Source of the DNA: an uncultured Cellulosilyticum sp.
Lineage (GTDB): Bacteria; Bacillota; Clostridia; Lachnospirales; Cellulosilyticaceae
Direction of reading: 5' to 3'
DNA: 64,000 nt
Assembly: GCA_934725855.1 (NCBI GenBank)
Contig: CAKVCL010000002.1
Location: 112,102 to 176,101 of the forward strand
The notes below the pieces were generated by a model. That model searched no databases, was not told the DNA's origin, and saw only the letters and a program-made list of their open reading frames with translations. This document shows positions 1 through 8,403 of the stretch, one piece after another. The stretch's first letter is position 1. Every line of letters starts with the position of its first letter. A program made the translations under genes and the position numbers.

Positions 1-2
1 CA

Positions 3-710
3 TTAGGTATTGACCTAGAACAAATTGATAAAGCAATCTTATCGCATGCACATTTTGATCATTCAGGGGGATATGAGGGATTACTTGAGAAGAATGCTAG
101 AGTAAGTGTTTATGTAAGAGACAAAGGGATTGAGCCTTGTTACGTAAAAGTAGGATGTATTAAAAAATATGTAGGGATTCCTAAAAAAATTTTAGCACAA
201 TATAGCAATCGCTTTAAATACATTAGTGGAAAATATGAGTTAGACCTTGGGGTGTGGCTTATTCCACATACAACACCTCATTTAGAGATACGAGGCAAGA
301 AAACCCATTTAGCTAGAAAAATAGATGGGAAAATCAAATGGGATGACTTTGCACACGAACAAAGTTTAGTTTTTGAATGCGCGGGGGGACTTGTTGTATT
401 AAATAGCTGCTCACACGGAGGCGTAGATCATATTATTCAAGAAGTGCAAGAAGCATTTCCTAAGCAAAAGGTAATGGCTATGATTGGTGGATTTCATTTG
501 ATGGGAGCTGGTGGCGTTAAGACGATGCAAGGAAAACCAGAAGAGATTAGAGCACTAGGACGCAGACTTAACGCATGTGAGACAGAGGAAATTTATACAG
601 GACATTGTACAGGAGACCCAGCGTATAAAATATTGAAAGAAGAGCTGGGTGAAAAACTACATTATTTTAGTACAGGAACATGCTTAGAATTTGCTGAAAG
701 TGCAATTTAG
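3..710 (+). CDS. MBL-fold metallo-hydrolase, 5' end cut by window edge
   Basis: The reading frame is open from base 3, so the N-terminus lies outside the window. Near the start the frame reads [10 protein letters not shown], the HxHxDH zinc-binding signature of the metallo-beta-lactamase fold. Later pieces fit the same fold: NSCSHGG around 410-425, GGFHLMGAG around 485-512, and GHCTGDPAY around 600-624. This arrangement resembles the COG1237 group of 7,8-dihydropterin-methyl-aminobenzene-phosphate-synthase-like hydrolases; the substrate is unknown. A GTG at 252 could be mistaken for the start, but the catalytic motif lies upstream of it. The gene ends exactly where an ABC transporter remnant begins, so a deletion probably occurred just downstream. 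The family is confident; the function is not. Confidence 0.85.
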   Translation, partial: LGIDLEQIDKAILSHAHFDHSGGYEGLLEKNARVSVYVRDKGIEPCYVKVGCIKKYVGIPKKILAQYSNRFKYISGKYELDLGVWLIPHTTPHLEIRGKKTHLARKIDGKIKWDDFAHEQSLVFECAGGLVVLNSCSHGGVDHIIQEVQEAFPKQKVMAMIGGFHLMGAGGVKTMQGKPEEIRALGRRLNACETEEIYTGHCTGDPAYKILKEELGEKLHYFSTGTCLEFAESAI

Positions 711-711
711 A

Positions 712-951
712 GTACTTGTACTGATTCCCATTAATTGCAATAAGAAAGAAGATAGAGATAAAGCCAAAGCATTACTAAGTAGTTTAGGTCTTGAAAAGGA
801 AATGGAGAAAAAACCTACTCAGTTAAGTGGTGGACAATGCCAAAGAGTCGCCATTGCAAGAGCATTAATCAATCATCCAAAAATCATTTTTGCTGACGAG
901 ATGACCGCTTCTTTAGATTATAAAGCGGCTGAGCAAGTACTAGATGTATAG
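712..951 (+). pseudogene. Remnant of an ABC transporter ATPase (LolD/MacB type)
   Basis: About 80 residues show the C-terminal half of an ABC ATPase: the signature [16 protein letters not shown], then a Walker B strand [13 protein letters not shown]. The Walker A half and Q-loop are missing. The usual ADEPTGALD is changed to ADEMTASLD, and the frame ends soon after Walker B without the H-loop. The fragment starts right at the stop codon of the upstream hydrolase and has no ribosome binding site of its own. It cannot hydrolyse ATP as it stands. I read it as a deletion relic of an exporter whose permease remnant follows immediately downstream. Confidence 0.8.
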
Positions 952-1567
952 TTATTCTTTTTATATTGAGTATCGGACTCTCTTTATTGGCAGGAGTAGA
1001 ATATAATCTTGGATTTTGCAAGGAAAATGTTTTGATTGTTCCTTATAAAGCAATAAAGCAGAAAATAAAAAAGAAATAAAAGCATTTATGGCACAAAATC
1101 AAGATTTATTTGAAAAACGCTTTGACGAAGAAGAAGAAATGAGTAGCTTTATTAACTTATTAAAAAGAAATCTTGGACTAGTGGGAATAATATTAGGGAC
1201 ATTACTTATTTTGCAACTTAGTAAATCACAAAGTAGCCTATTAGAAATATATGTGGCTGAAGAAATGAAAGAAGTCGCATTATTTTATATATTAGGGTAT
1301 AATATAAAGCAGGTAAGAGGAAAAATAGTAAGTCAGTATAGATGGATTTATATTATGGGAGGGATGGTAGGCTATTTATGCGGAGAAGTATGCATGCTTT
1401 TATTTGGTTATTTATACTGTGAACCTATAGGCATTTTTTATTTGAAAGGACATATTTCATATATATTAGTGCCTATTTTATTAAGCAGTGCATTGTTTTT
1501 AATTGAATATGGAAAGCTTTATGTAAAATTTAACTATGTAGAATGGGTCAAGCATATGCAAAGTTAA
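948..1567 (+). pseudogene. Remnant of a MacB/FtsX-type ABC permease, frameshifted
   Basis: The first part (948-1079) is open in one frame and encodes a hydrophobic stretch followed by ENVLIVPYKAI, reminiscent of the C-terminal part of an HlyD/MacA adaptor. That frame closes at 1077-1079 within an A-rich run. The second part continues in another frame, where an ATG at 1088 opens 159 residues. These carry a transmembrane helix near residues 30-45, then EMKEVALFYILGYNIKQVRG, which matches the conserved FtsX-domain segment after the first helix (usually a charged stretch then ALGA), followed by two more helices. The usual large extracellular domain is missing. With the ATPase fragment upstream, this looks like a decayed MacAB-like peptide or antibiotic exporter. 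The adaptor assignment is weak. Confidence 0.6.
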
Positions 1568-1589
1568 ATAGAAATAAAAGTATGAATTG

Positions 1590-1618
1590 TTGCTTTTATA
1601 GTTAAAAGGTTGTAAAAT
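1590..1618 (+). promoter_or_regulatory. Predicted sigma-A promoter of glgA
   Basis: TTGCTT (1590-1595), a 17-base spacer and TAAAAT (1613-1618) lie about 50 bases before the glgA start. This is a close match to a vegetative promoter in a suitable place. Confidence 0.5.
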
Positions 1619-1666
1619 AAAGGAAATATATTGAAAAATAAAATCATTAACTGAAGGGGGAAGCTC

Positions 1667-3115
1667 ATGAAAAAGATACTGTTTGTTGCTTCAGAATGTG
1701 TTCCTTTTATTAAAACTGGAGGACTGGCTGATGTTGTAGGAACATTACCTAAGATGTTTGATAAAAGTAAATATGATGTAAGAGTGGTTTTGCCAAGTTA
1801 TACCTGTATTCCTTGGGAGTATCGTGGTAAGTTTAAGTATATTACGCATTTCTATATGGAAATGGGTTGGTTTAAAGAACCCCATCATGTAGGAATCATG
1901 AGTACTGAGTATGATGGGATTACTTATTATTTTGTAGATAATGAGTATTACTTTAGTGGTTGGGCACCATATGGAACGACACGCTTTGATATTGAGAAGT
2001 TTAGTTTCTTTTGTAAAGCAGCCTTAGCTATTTTACCAACCTTAGATTTTAAACCAGATATTATTCATTGCCATGATTGGCAGAGCGGACTTGTACCCGT
2101 CTTCTTAAAAACAGTCTTTAGTGATAACCCATTTTATTGGGGAATTAAAGCCATTATGACGATACATAACCTAAAATTCCAAGGTGTATGGGATATTAAA
2201 ACCATTAAAGGCATTACAGGTCTTCCTGATTACTTATTTACACCTGATAAGCTGGAGTATAGAAAAGATGCAAGTATGCTAAAAGGTGGACTAGTTTATG
2301 CAGACTATATTACAACAGTAAGTAATACTTATGCAGATGAAATTCAGATGCCATATTATGGAGAAGGATTAGATGGGCTATTAAAAGCCAGAGACAACAG
2401 TTTATGTGGTATTTTAAATGGTATTGACTATGATAATTATAATCCTATTTCTGATTCTCATATTTTCTTCAACTACTCTAATTGGAATTTTAGAACCGAA
2501 AAAGTGAAGAATAAAAAAGCACTTCAAGCTGAATTAGGACTACCTGTAGATGAACATAAATATATGATCGCAATTATATCAAGACTAACCGATCAAAAAG
2601 GATTAGATTTGATTGACTGGGTAATGAATGGCATTTGTGATGAAAATGTTCAACTGGTTGTGTTAGGTACAGGGGATCCTCAATATGAAAATATGTTTAA
2701 GCATTATCAATGGATTATGCCAGATAGGGTATCGGCTAACATTTATTATTCTGATGAACTGGCGCATAAACTTTATGCTGCAGCTGATGCTTTATTAATG
2801 CCTTCACGCTTTGAACCATGCGGCTTAACACAGCTTATTGCGCTTCGTTATGGTACAGTGCCTATCGTTCGTGAAACAGGTGGACTTAGAGATACCGTTG
2901 AGCCATTTAATGAATATGAGGGTAAAGGGACAGGCTTCACCTTTGCGAACTACAATGCAGATGAAATGCTCAAAATCATCAATTACTCTAAGAAGGTTTA
3001 TTTTGAAAACCGTATTGGTTGGAACAATATGATGGCAAGAGGCATGAAGATGGATTATTCTTGGAATCGTTCAGCAAGAATTTATGAAGATTTATATGAA
3101 AGATTAACACAATAA
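1667..3115 (+). CDS. glgA: Glycogen synthase (ADP-glucose type, GT5)
   Basis: This gene encodes starch/glycogen synthase, which transfers glucose from ADP-glucose to the non-reducing end of an alpha-1,4-glucan in the cytoplasm. The 482-residue length is typical. The N-terminus MKKILFVASECVPFIKTGG contains the KTGGLADV ADP-glucose-binding motif around residues 17-24. The C-terminal Rossmann domain has SRFEPCGLTQLIALRYG and ETGGLRDTV, both diagnostic of GT5. A strong ribosome binding site (gaaggggg) precedes the ATG. It seems to be transcribed alone: a terminator follows, and neither glgC/glgD nor phosphorylase is adjacent. The branching enzyme lies about 12 kb downstream. Confidence 0.97.
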   Translation: MKKILFVASECVPFIKTGGLADVVGTLPKMFDKSKYDVRVVLPSYTCIPWEYRGKFKYITHFYMEMGWFKEPHHVGIMSTEYDGITYYFVDNEYYFSGWAPYGTTRFDIEKFSFFCKAALAILPTLDFKPDIIHCHDWQSGLVPVFLKTVFSDNPFYWGIKAIMTIHNLKFQGVWDIKTIKGITGLPDYLFTPDKLEYRKDASMLKGGLVYADYITTVSNTYADEIQMPYYGEGLDGLLKARDNSLCGILNGIDYDNYNPISDSHIFFNYSNWNFRTEKVKNKKALQAELGLPVDEHKYMIAIISRLTDQKGLDLIDWVMNGICDENVQLVVLGTGDPQYENMFKHYQWIMPDRVSANIYYSDELAHKLYAAADALLMPSRFEPCGLTQLIALRYGTVPIVRETGGLRDTVEPFNEYEGKGTGFTFANYNADEMLKIINYSKKVYFENRIGWNNMMARGMKMDYSWNRSARIYEDLYERLTQ

Positions 3116-3133
3116 AAAATGAAAAATAAAAAA

Positions 3134-3178
3134 TAGGTAAATCCTTTCACCTAAGGGTGAGGATTTACCTATTTTTTT
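3134..3178. terminator. Bidirectional terminator between glgA and the dCMP deaminase gene
   Basis: A near-perfect 16-bp stem (arms ending in TTTCACC and GGTGAGG) with a short loop is followed by T7 on the + strand. It is preceded by an A-rich run that serves the minus strand. It sits between two convergent genes. Confidence 0.85.
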
Positions 3179-3204
3179 ATGCCATAAGATAAAAAAGAAG
3201 TGCT

Positions 3205-3714
3205 TTATTCAGGTAAAAAAGAAAGCTCAATTTTTTTACGGTTAGTTTTAAGTTGAGTGAGTTTGACACCTGCTGCCTCAAACATTTTAGTAGAGGCTTT
3301 TACAGCATCAGAATCTGCATATTTATTAGAAAGATAAATTACTTCTCGAATTCCTGATTGAATGATGGCTTTACAACATTCATTGCAAGGAAAAAGTGCT
3401 ACATAAATTTTAGAGCCAACCAGTGATTTACCACGGGCATTTAGTATGGCATTAAGTTCAGCATGAACCACAAAAGGGTATTTTGTATCTAAAAAATCTC
3501 CTTCTCGTTCCCAAGGAAAAAGATCATCAGAACAACCTATAGGCAAACCATTATAGCCTACACTTAATATAGTATTATGGTTAAAACCATTAGGCGCATC
3601 TCCACTTACGATACAAGCCCCTACTTGTGTATTAGGGTCTTTACTGCGTTTAGCAGCAAGCAAAGCAATCCCCATAAAATAATCATCCCAAGAAATATAT
3701 TCTTGTCTTTTCAT
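3205..3714 (-). CDS. dCMP deaminase family zinc enzyme (ComEB-like)
   Basis: The 169-residue protein has the zinc deaminase signature HAELNAILN and the downstream PCNECCKAIIQSGI motif, together giving His, Glu and two Cys for zinc binding and catalysis. Length and motif spacing match deoxycytidylate deaminase, which converts dCMP to dUMP to feed thymidylate synthesis. Several clostridial and bacillar homologues are annotated ComEB. A good ribosome binding site (GGAGGTGG on the minus strand) precedes the ATG at 3714. The gene is convergent with glgA and has its own predicted promoter at 3790-3817. CMP or nucleoside substrates cannot be excluded from motifs alone. Confidence 0.9.
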   Translation of the reverse strand: MKRQEYISWDDYFMGIALLAAKRSKDPNTQVGACIVSGDAPNGFNHNTILSVGYNGLPIGCSDDLFPWEREGDFLDTKYPFVVHAELNAILNARGKSLVGSKIYVALFPCNECCKAIIQSGIREVIYLSNKYADSDAVKASTKMFEAAGVKLTQLKTNRKKIELSFLPE

Positions 3715-3789
3715 AGTCCACCTCCGTATTTTTCAGTAGTAGGTATATCTCGTTAAAGAATACACATTTTATTTAAAGGAATTAACATT

Positions 3790-3817
3790 AGTATATCATT
3801 CATAGCAATAGGTGCAA
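3790..3817 (-). promoter_or_regulatory. Predicted promoter of the dCMP deaminase gene
   Basis: On the minus strand TTGCAC is followed after 16 bases by TATACT, about 80 bases before the start codon. It lies in a 323-base divergent intergenic region (3715-4037). Confidence 0.45.
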
Positions 3818-3889
3818 GAGATGATATTAATACACAAGTTCTTTATTAGGGAAAGTTAAAGAGGTTATTTTAATAAAAATTAAGTAAAA

Positions 3890-3917
3890 TTAACAATAAA
3901 TTTTTAAAAAGTATAAA
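3890..3917 (+). promoter_or_regulatory. Predicted promoter of the DUF2225 gene
   Basis: TTAACA, 16 bases, then TATAAA. Several further TATAAT-like boxes follow at about 3920-3940 in very AT-rich DNA, so the exact start is uncertain. The rest of the divergent region shows no other structure. Confidence 0.35.
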
Positions 3918-4037
3918 AATTCTATAATTTATATTTTATAATGGACGTAAGGAGAAGGGCTTTTTTATATTTCATAACGATTAAGCATAAAATGTACAAA
4001 ATCCTATAATTTCATGGAAAAATACGAGGAGGAGTAT

Positions 4038-4802
4038 ATGGAAAAGTCACAAGACATTGAATTGCTAAGAGATATCATATATGAAAAAGAAATGGAATGT
4101 CCGTTATGCAAAGCAGTTATAAAAAAGAAATGTGTTAAGGGAAGTAAGAATAGATTAATAAGAACAGATTATGACTTATGCTCACATTATGAAAAAGTAA
4201 ACCCATTATTTTATGAAGTCATTGTTTGCAATGCTTGTGGATTTGCTCAAATTAATAAAAGAAAAGAAATGCCTACTGCTGCTGAGACTGAATTAATTTG
4301 TAGGCAGGTTTCTATGAAGTTTTCAGGAAGAAATTATAGTGAATTCTATACAGCAGAAGAAGCAATTGACAGATATAAGTTAGCACTTCTTAATGCAATC
4401 GTAAGAAATGGTACGGAAGGTGAAAAAGCTTATATTGCGCTTAAGATAGGCTGGATTTATAGGGAACTAGGAGAGGAAGAAAAAGAAGTTTACTTTTTAG
4501 AACAAGCTAGAAATGGACTGATAGAAGCTTACCACAAAGAAGGTGATTCGATATTTGAATTGAATGAAGAGATGATATGTTATCTTGTAGCGGCGCTGAG
4601 TTATCGCATTGGGGATTATAAAAGAGTCTATAAATGGATTGATAATATCTTAAAAAATAAAAAACTAGAACAGAAATTAAAAAGCAGATGTTTTGAACTA
4701 ATGGAAATGACAAGGAATATGGCAAAGCAAAAAGAGGTTGTGACATGCTATAATAAGAATGAGCAAGAAAAAATAAATAGCAAGATAGGGGAAAGAGTAT
4801 GA
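4038..4802 (+). CDS. DUF2225 family protein
   Basis: This protein has a zinc-ribbon-like N-terminal part with MECPLCKAVI and, about 50 residues later, VCNACGFAQ, giving two CxxC pairs. An alpha-helical, probably TPR-like C-terminal part follows (ALKIGWIYRELGEEEKEVYF). This organisation matches DUF2225, a family common in clostridia with no established function. I place the start at 4038 rather than the in-frame ATG at 4014 because a strong GAGGAGGA sequence lies 4-12 bases upstream of 4038. Cytoplasmic: no signal peptide is seen. It is apparently monocistronic. Confidence 0.75.
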   Translation: MEKSQDIELLRDIIYEKEMECPLCKAVIKKKCVKGSKNRLIRTDYDLCSHYEKVNPLFYEVIVCNACGFAQINKRKEMPTAAETELICRQVSMKFSGRNYSEFYTAEEAIDRYKLALLNAIVRNGTEGEKAYIALKIGWIYRELGEEEKEVYFLEQARNGLIEAYHKEGDSIFELNEEMICYLVAALSYRIGDYKRVYKWIDNILKNKKLEQKLKSRCFELMEMTRNMAKQKEVVTCYNKNEQEKINSKIGERV

Positions 4803-4921
4803 TACAGTATCATAATTTATACAACAATAGGTTTTGTGAATGCTTATAGAGGAACTGGCAAAGTGTTAATGGCTCCAACTTTATAAGATAAATTAGAAAA
4901 AGTGAATCATTAAGAAGAATT

Positions 4922-4961
4922 AGAGCAAGCATGAGTATGTGGGTATACGGATGCTTGCTCT
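4922..4961. terminator. Possible terminator hairpin after the DUF2225 gene
   Basis: A perfect 11-bp inverted repeat (agagcaagcat / atgcttgctct) has an 18-base loop. The trailing sequence is only moderately T-rich (CTATTTATATT). It lies in the 245-base gap 4803-5047, which otherwise shows nothing. Confidence 0.45.
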
Positions 4962-5047
4962 ATTTATATTGGAATAATTTTGTATGAGAGGTTCCATAAT
5001 AAGTAAATAAGTTTAAAACAAATTAGTTAGTATGAGAAAGGAAACGG

Positions 5048-5488
5048 ATGATGAAATACATTGTACTATCTCCCTCACATCACCTTATTGGTTTTAATTC
5101 TAGGGAGCAAGTTGCCCAATATTGTTTAAAGATGGATAATGAGTCACTGAGTCAGTATGCCAGTAATGAGGAGCTGACTTACGAAACCATGACCCCTACA
5201 GAAATAGGTCAACTTTATACACAAATAGGTGCCGTATATGGGGGGTGTCATATTTATAAAAGCAATGAAATCTTACAAGAGATGGTGCATCAAGACGCAG
5301 AAGCGGAGGATATTGAAAAAGCCAAGGCACTCTTTGCGGGAAATGACTTAAAGCGTGAGATACCTTGTCCTGGGTTTATAGAAGACGTTTTAGGAGAAAT
5401 CACGCCTATTCCACAAAATGAGATGAGTGATGGCATTTATTATATGAATAATATTGATGCCCCAAGTGATGAAAAAGATAATGGATAA
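5048..5488 (+). CDS. Conserved hypothetical protein, first gene of a U32 operon
   Basis: A 146-residue soluble protein I do not recognise. It starts MMKYIVLSP and is acidic towards the C-terminus (DIEKAKALFAGNDLKREIPCPGFIEDVLGEI). It has no signal peptide, no membrane segment and only isolated cysteines. A ribosome binding site (GAAAGGAAACGG) precedes a tandem ATGATG; either ATG could be used. It is followed after 46 bases by two overlapping U32-family genes on the same strand, so it may be expressed with them. This position suggests an accessory role, but nothing in its sequence indicates one. Confidence 0.6.
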   Translation: MMKYIVLSPSHHLIGFNSREQVAQYCLKMDNESLSQYASNEELTYETMTPTEIGQLYTQIGAVYGGCHIYKSNEILQEMVHQDAEAEDIEKAKALFAGNDLKREIPCPGFIEDVLGEITPIPQNEMSDGIYYMNNIDAPSDEKDNG

Positions 5489-5534
5489 TGCGTAAGTCAA
5501 CTTAATCGCACATGAGAAAGGAGCCAGACAAGTC

Positions 5535-6398
5535 GTGAAGCAAATAGAATGTATTAGCTTATGTGAAATCTTAGAGCATATTTATGAAATGGAACCTCGC
5601 TATGAGAAGATGGTCGAAAAAATCAATCAAGCGGCAGGGTATAACAAATGCAAACGCCTTTATATAGGCTCTTCTTTTTGCGGACAATATTTTTTAAATT
5701 TATCCCCTGAGCATATTAGGAATCTCTTAGCCTTTTGCAAAAAAGAAGAGATGGGTGTCACTCTTGTTGTGCCTGTCTTTAATCAAAAACATTTATTAGA
5801 GGGAAAGAAGAAGCTTAAAAACTTGATTGAGAGTTATAGTGGCATAATAGATGAAGTAACGGTTAATGACTATGGGATGCTGCAATATATAGCCGATACT
5901 TATCCAGATATAAGACTCAATATGGGCAGATTATTTATGAAGGATTATCGAGAACCACGTTATGAAGCCTATTTTAATGAAACGCTAAAGCCTAAAGGAT
6001 TTACCCATTATTTAGAAAAGCTTATCAAAAAGTATCATGTGGGGGGGATAGAATTTGACCCAACTCATCGTAAAATAGATTTCTCCCAAAAGCCTGAGTC
6101 AGTAGAAATAGGGATTTATGAACCTTATAGTTATATTACAGTAGGACAAATCTGTGAGGTGGGCAGTATTTCAAAGTCTATTGAAAAGAAGTTTAGACCC
6201 AATGAGCCTTGTGGGGCTGAATGTTATCGTTATCGTATGCAGTACCATATGGAGGATGGAAGAGATTGGAGAAGAGTTGGAAGAGCAATTTATTTTGAGA
6301 ATAAAGCACCAGAACTCATCGGATTGCAACAAGTCAGAAGGATTTATGCACCACTAGATTGGGAGGTAAGTCATGAACGTATTAGTACCGCTAAATAA
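5535..6398 (+). CDS. U32-family protein, first of a pair (UbiV-like arrangement)
   Basis: A 287-residue protein with a TIM-barrel-like pattern typical of the peptidase U32 family: IGSSFCGQYFLNLS near residues 36-50, VTLVVPVFNQ in the first strands, VNDYGMLQYIAD, and a C-terminal cysteine pair in PNEPCGAECYRYRMQY. U32 proteins act with other oxidoreductases or hydroxylases (for example UbiU/UbiV, RlhA, TrhP) and several carry an Fe-S cluster held by cysteines. The start is GTG with AAGGAG 12 bases upstream. The 3' end overlaps the next U32 gene by 26 bases, which implies translational coupling and a heteromeric complex. The actual substrate is unknown. Confidence 0.65.
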   Translation: MKQIECISLCEILEHIYEMEPRYEKMVEKINQAAGYNKCKRLYIGSSFCGQYFLNLSPEHIRNLLAFCKKEEMGVTLVVPVFNQKHLLEGKKKLKNLIESYSGIIDEVTVNDYGMLQYIADTYPDIRLNMGRLFMKDYREPRYEAYFNETLKPKGFTHYLEKLIKKYHVGGIEFDPTHRKIDFSQKPESVEIGIYEPYSYITVGQICEVGSISKSIEKKFRPNEPCGAECYRYRMQYHMEDGRDWRRVGRAIYFENKAPELIGLQQVRRIYAPLDWEVSHERISTAK

Positions 6399-7329
6399 TA
6401 TAGAACATATTGAGGATTACATGAATGCGGGAGCCAAGGAATTTTATATTGGATTTTATGATGAGAATTGGGTAAACACATTTGGTGAATATGCAGATAT
6501 TAATCGTCTAACGGGTTTTAAGAAAAATGCAAATCCCTATAGTTTTGAAGAAGTGTTAGACATCATCCATCAAGTCAAAGAAAAAGACATTCAAATTTAT
6601 GTGACGTTTAATGCAAGCACTTATAGCCAAAAACAATTAGAGTTTATTGAGCAGTATTTTATAAAGCTTAAAGAAACCCCGTTTGATGGGGTCATTGTTT
6701 CTTGCGCAGAATTAGTAGAAATGGCAGCCAAAGTGGGCATTCCGTCTGTTATTAGTACAATAGCGGGCATTTATAATGTGGATATGGTGAAATTTTATTG
6801 CAAGTTAGGTGCAAAGCGTATTATTTTACCTAGAGATTTATCGGCTCATGAAATTGAAGAAATTGTATCTACTTATCCAAAGGTTGAGTATGAGATTTTT
6901 ATGATGCGTAATGGATGTCGCTTTTCAGATGCACACTGCTTAGGATTTCATAGAAGTGAAAAGCCCTCTATTTGTGCTTATATAGGAGCAGCAGGCAGAG
7001 ACTTAAAGGTTGATAAAAAGCAGTTTATGCAAAAACACAATGTAGAGCTCAATGATATCATTTATACCCAAAACTTTCATAATCAAACCTGTGGACTTTG
7101 TTCGATTTATCGTTTTGTAAAACTAGGAATTACAGCAGGAAAAATTGTGGGGCGTTCAGATGAATGGCAAAATATTTGTGAAGATATTCGTCTCATTCAT
7201 GAGAATGTGGCGATTGCAAGGGCGTGTGATTCAGAAGAGGAATATTTGGAACGTATGATTTTACCGAATGGACATGAAATGATATGTAAGTTGGGTCTAT
7301 CATGCTATTACCCTGAGATTAGGTTTTAA
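6373..7329 (+). CDS. U32-family protein, second of a pair (UbiU-like arrangement)
   Basis: A 318-residue protein starting MNVLVPLNNIEHIEDYMNAG, typical of U32 TIM-barrel proteins. It has FYIGFYDENW early and a cysteine set consistent with the U32 Fe-S site: MMRNGCRFSDAHCLG, then SICAYIGAAGRD, then TCGLCSIYRF. The start lies inside the preceding U32 gene, and a GGGAGG ribosome binding site overlaps that gene. The pair is organised like the ubiquinone hydroxylases UbiU/UbiV. Anaerobic Bacillota lack ubiquinone, so another substrate (RNA, a cofactor or a peptide) is more likely. That part is inference. Confidence 0.75.
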   Translation: MNVLVPLNNIEHIEDYMNAGAKEFYIGFYDENWVNTFGEYADINRLTGFKKNANPYSFEEVLDIIHQVKEKDIQIYVTFNASTYSQKQLEFIEQYFIKLKETPFDGVIVSCAELVEMAAKVGIPSVISTIAGIYNVDMVKFYCKLGAKRIILPRDLSAHEIEEIVSTYPKVEYEIFMMRNGCRFSDAHCLGFHRSEKPSICAYIGAAGRDLKVDKKQFMQKHNVELNDIIYTQNFHNQTCGLCSIYRFVKLGITAGKIVGRSDEWQNICEDIRLIHENVAIARACDSEEEYLERMILPNGHEMICKLGLSCYYPEIRF

Positions 7330-7343
7330 TGGGGGTGAATCTT

Positions 7344-7352
7344 TGATATAAT
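7344..7352 (+). promoter_or_regulatory. Extended -10 promoter element before the HAD gene
   Basis: TGATATAAT is an extended -10 element (TG, one base, TATAAT), 37 bases before the GTG start. No good -35 is visible, as expected for extended -10 promoters. Confidence 0.4.
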
Positions 7353-7388
7353 AGTTTTAAATGTTATCAGCCTAGAAAGGGAAGAATA

Positions 7389-8039
7389 GTGAATAAGCGC
7401 ATTATTTTTGATATGGATGGAATTTTATTTGATACAGAGAAATTATATCTTAAATGTTGGAGTGAACTAGATATAGCTTCTTTGGAAAATATAGAAGAAG
7501 TTTTAAAGTTATGTATTGGTTCAAATGAACAAAAGACAAGAGAAATTCTTAAAGCGCATTATGGGGAAGCATTTGATGTGAAATGCTATCATGCAAAAGC
7601 CAAAGCGATTTTTCAAAAACACATTCATGAACAAGGCATGCCAATGAAGAAAGGTGTTTATGAGTTATTATCTTTTTTAAAAGAAAAAGGCTATAAAATA
7701 GGATTAGCTTCCTCAACACGTACAGAGATTGTCATTCGTGAGCTAGAAGAGGCTAAAATAATAGATTATTTTGATGTGATTGTAGGTGGAGACCAAGTTA
7801 AAGAAAGTAAACCTAATCCAGAAATTTTCTTATATGCGGGTGAAAAATTAGGTGCAAAGCCAGAAGACATTATGGTGATAGAGGATTCAATAAATGGGAT
7901 AAGGGCAGCTCACGCTGCGGGAATGAAACCGATCATGGTACCAGATTTAATCATGCCTACAGAAGAAATAGAAGCCTTACTTTATAAAAAGTTTGAGTCT
8001 TTAGTAGAAGTAAGAGAGTATTTAGCGAACTTAGGGTAA
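7389..8039 (+). CDS. HAD-superfamily phosphatase, beta-phosphoglucomutase-like
   Basis: A 216-residue HAD hydrolase. Motif I is IIFDMDGILFDTE (nucleophile Asp and acid/base Asp), motif II is LASST around residue 107, motif III is the Lys in KESKPNPEIF, and motif IV is IEDSINGI. A helical cap between motifs I and II makes it a subclass I enzyme of the beta-phosphoglucomutase/phosphatase group. It probably dephosphorylates a small sugar phosphate in the cytoplasm. The start is GTG, preceded by GAAAGGGAAG. Mutase and phosphatase activity cannot be separated from sequence alone. Confidence 0.88.
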   Translation: MNKRIIFDMDGILFDTEKLYLKCWSELDIASLENIEEVLKLCIGSNEQKTREILKAHYGEAFDVKCYHAKAKAIFQKHIHEQGMPMKKGVYELLSFLKEKGYKIGLASSTRTEIVIRELEEAKIIDYFDVIVGGDQVKESKPNPEIFLYAGEKLGAKPEDIMVIEDSINGIRAAHAAGMKPIMVPDLIMPTEEIEALLYKKFESLVEVREYLANLG

Positions 8040-8067
8040 ATCATTTTAATCTTCAGGTAGGAAAAAC

Positions 8068-8096
8068 TTGATTTTAGTTAGAAAAGGCAATATAAT
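8068..8096 (+). promoter_or_regulatory. Promoter of the serS T-box leader
   Basis: TTGATT, a 17-base spacer and a perfect TATAAT (8091-8096) lie immediately upstream of the T-box leader. Confidence 0.7.
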
Positions 8097-8102
8097 AAAG
8101 AA

Positions 8103-8352
8103 AATGTAAAATGTGATACGGAAAATAGGCGTTTGACAAAAGCTACGATTTATAAATTTCTTCAGAGAGCCGATGGTTGGTGTGAATCGGTGAAAGGTTA
8201 AATCTTTCCACTTTTGAAGCTGTCGGTGATGAATCGAAAGGTTGGTACCCTTTATCCTACTAATGAGTGGCTAATTGTATGAATTAGCAATTTGGGTGGC
8301 AACACGGAGTCCTTTCGTCCCATATGTGAATATGTGGGGAAAGGACTTTTTT
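8103..8352 (+). promoter_or_regulatory. T-box riboswitch controlling serS
   Basis: The leader contains the stem I AG-bulge-type sequence CAGAGAGCCGATGG (8163-8176), the region TTTTGAAGCTGTCGG at 8212-8226, the T-box GGGTGGCAACACGG (8294-8307) and a terminator stem. The terminator pairs AGTCCTTTC with GAAAGGACT and ends in T6 at about 8347-8352. A T-box reads uncharged tRNA through a specifier codon and an unpaired tRNA 3' end, then switches to an antiterminator. Serine fits the downstream gene. The specifier is likely TCT (8203-8205) or TCC (8207-8209), both serine codons within the expected internal loop. Confidence 0.92.
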
Positions 8353-8403
8353 GCGTTATTGTATTTTACAACATAAAAATAGAGTCAAAGCAGGAGGAAA
8401 ACC

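Noticed and set aside
252-710. GTG at 252 as the start of the metallo-hydrolase
   Set aside because: The HxHxDH metal motif lies upstream in the same frame, so the gene extends beyond the window edge.
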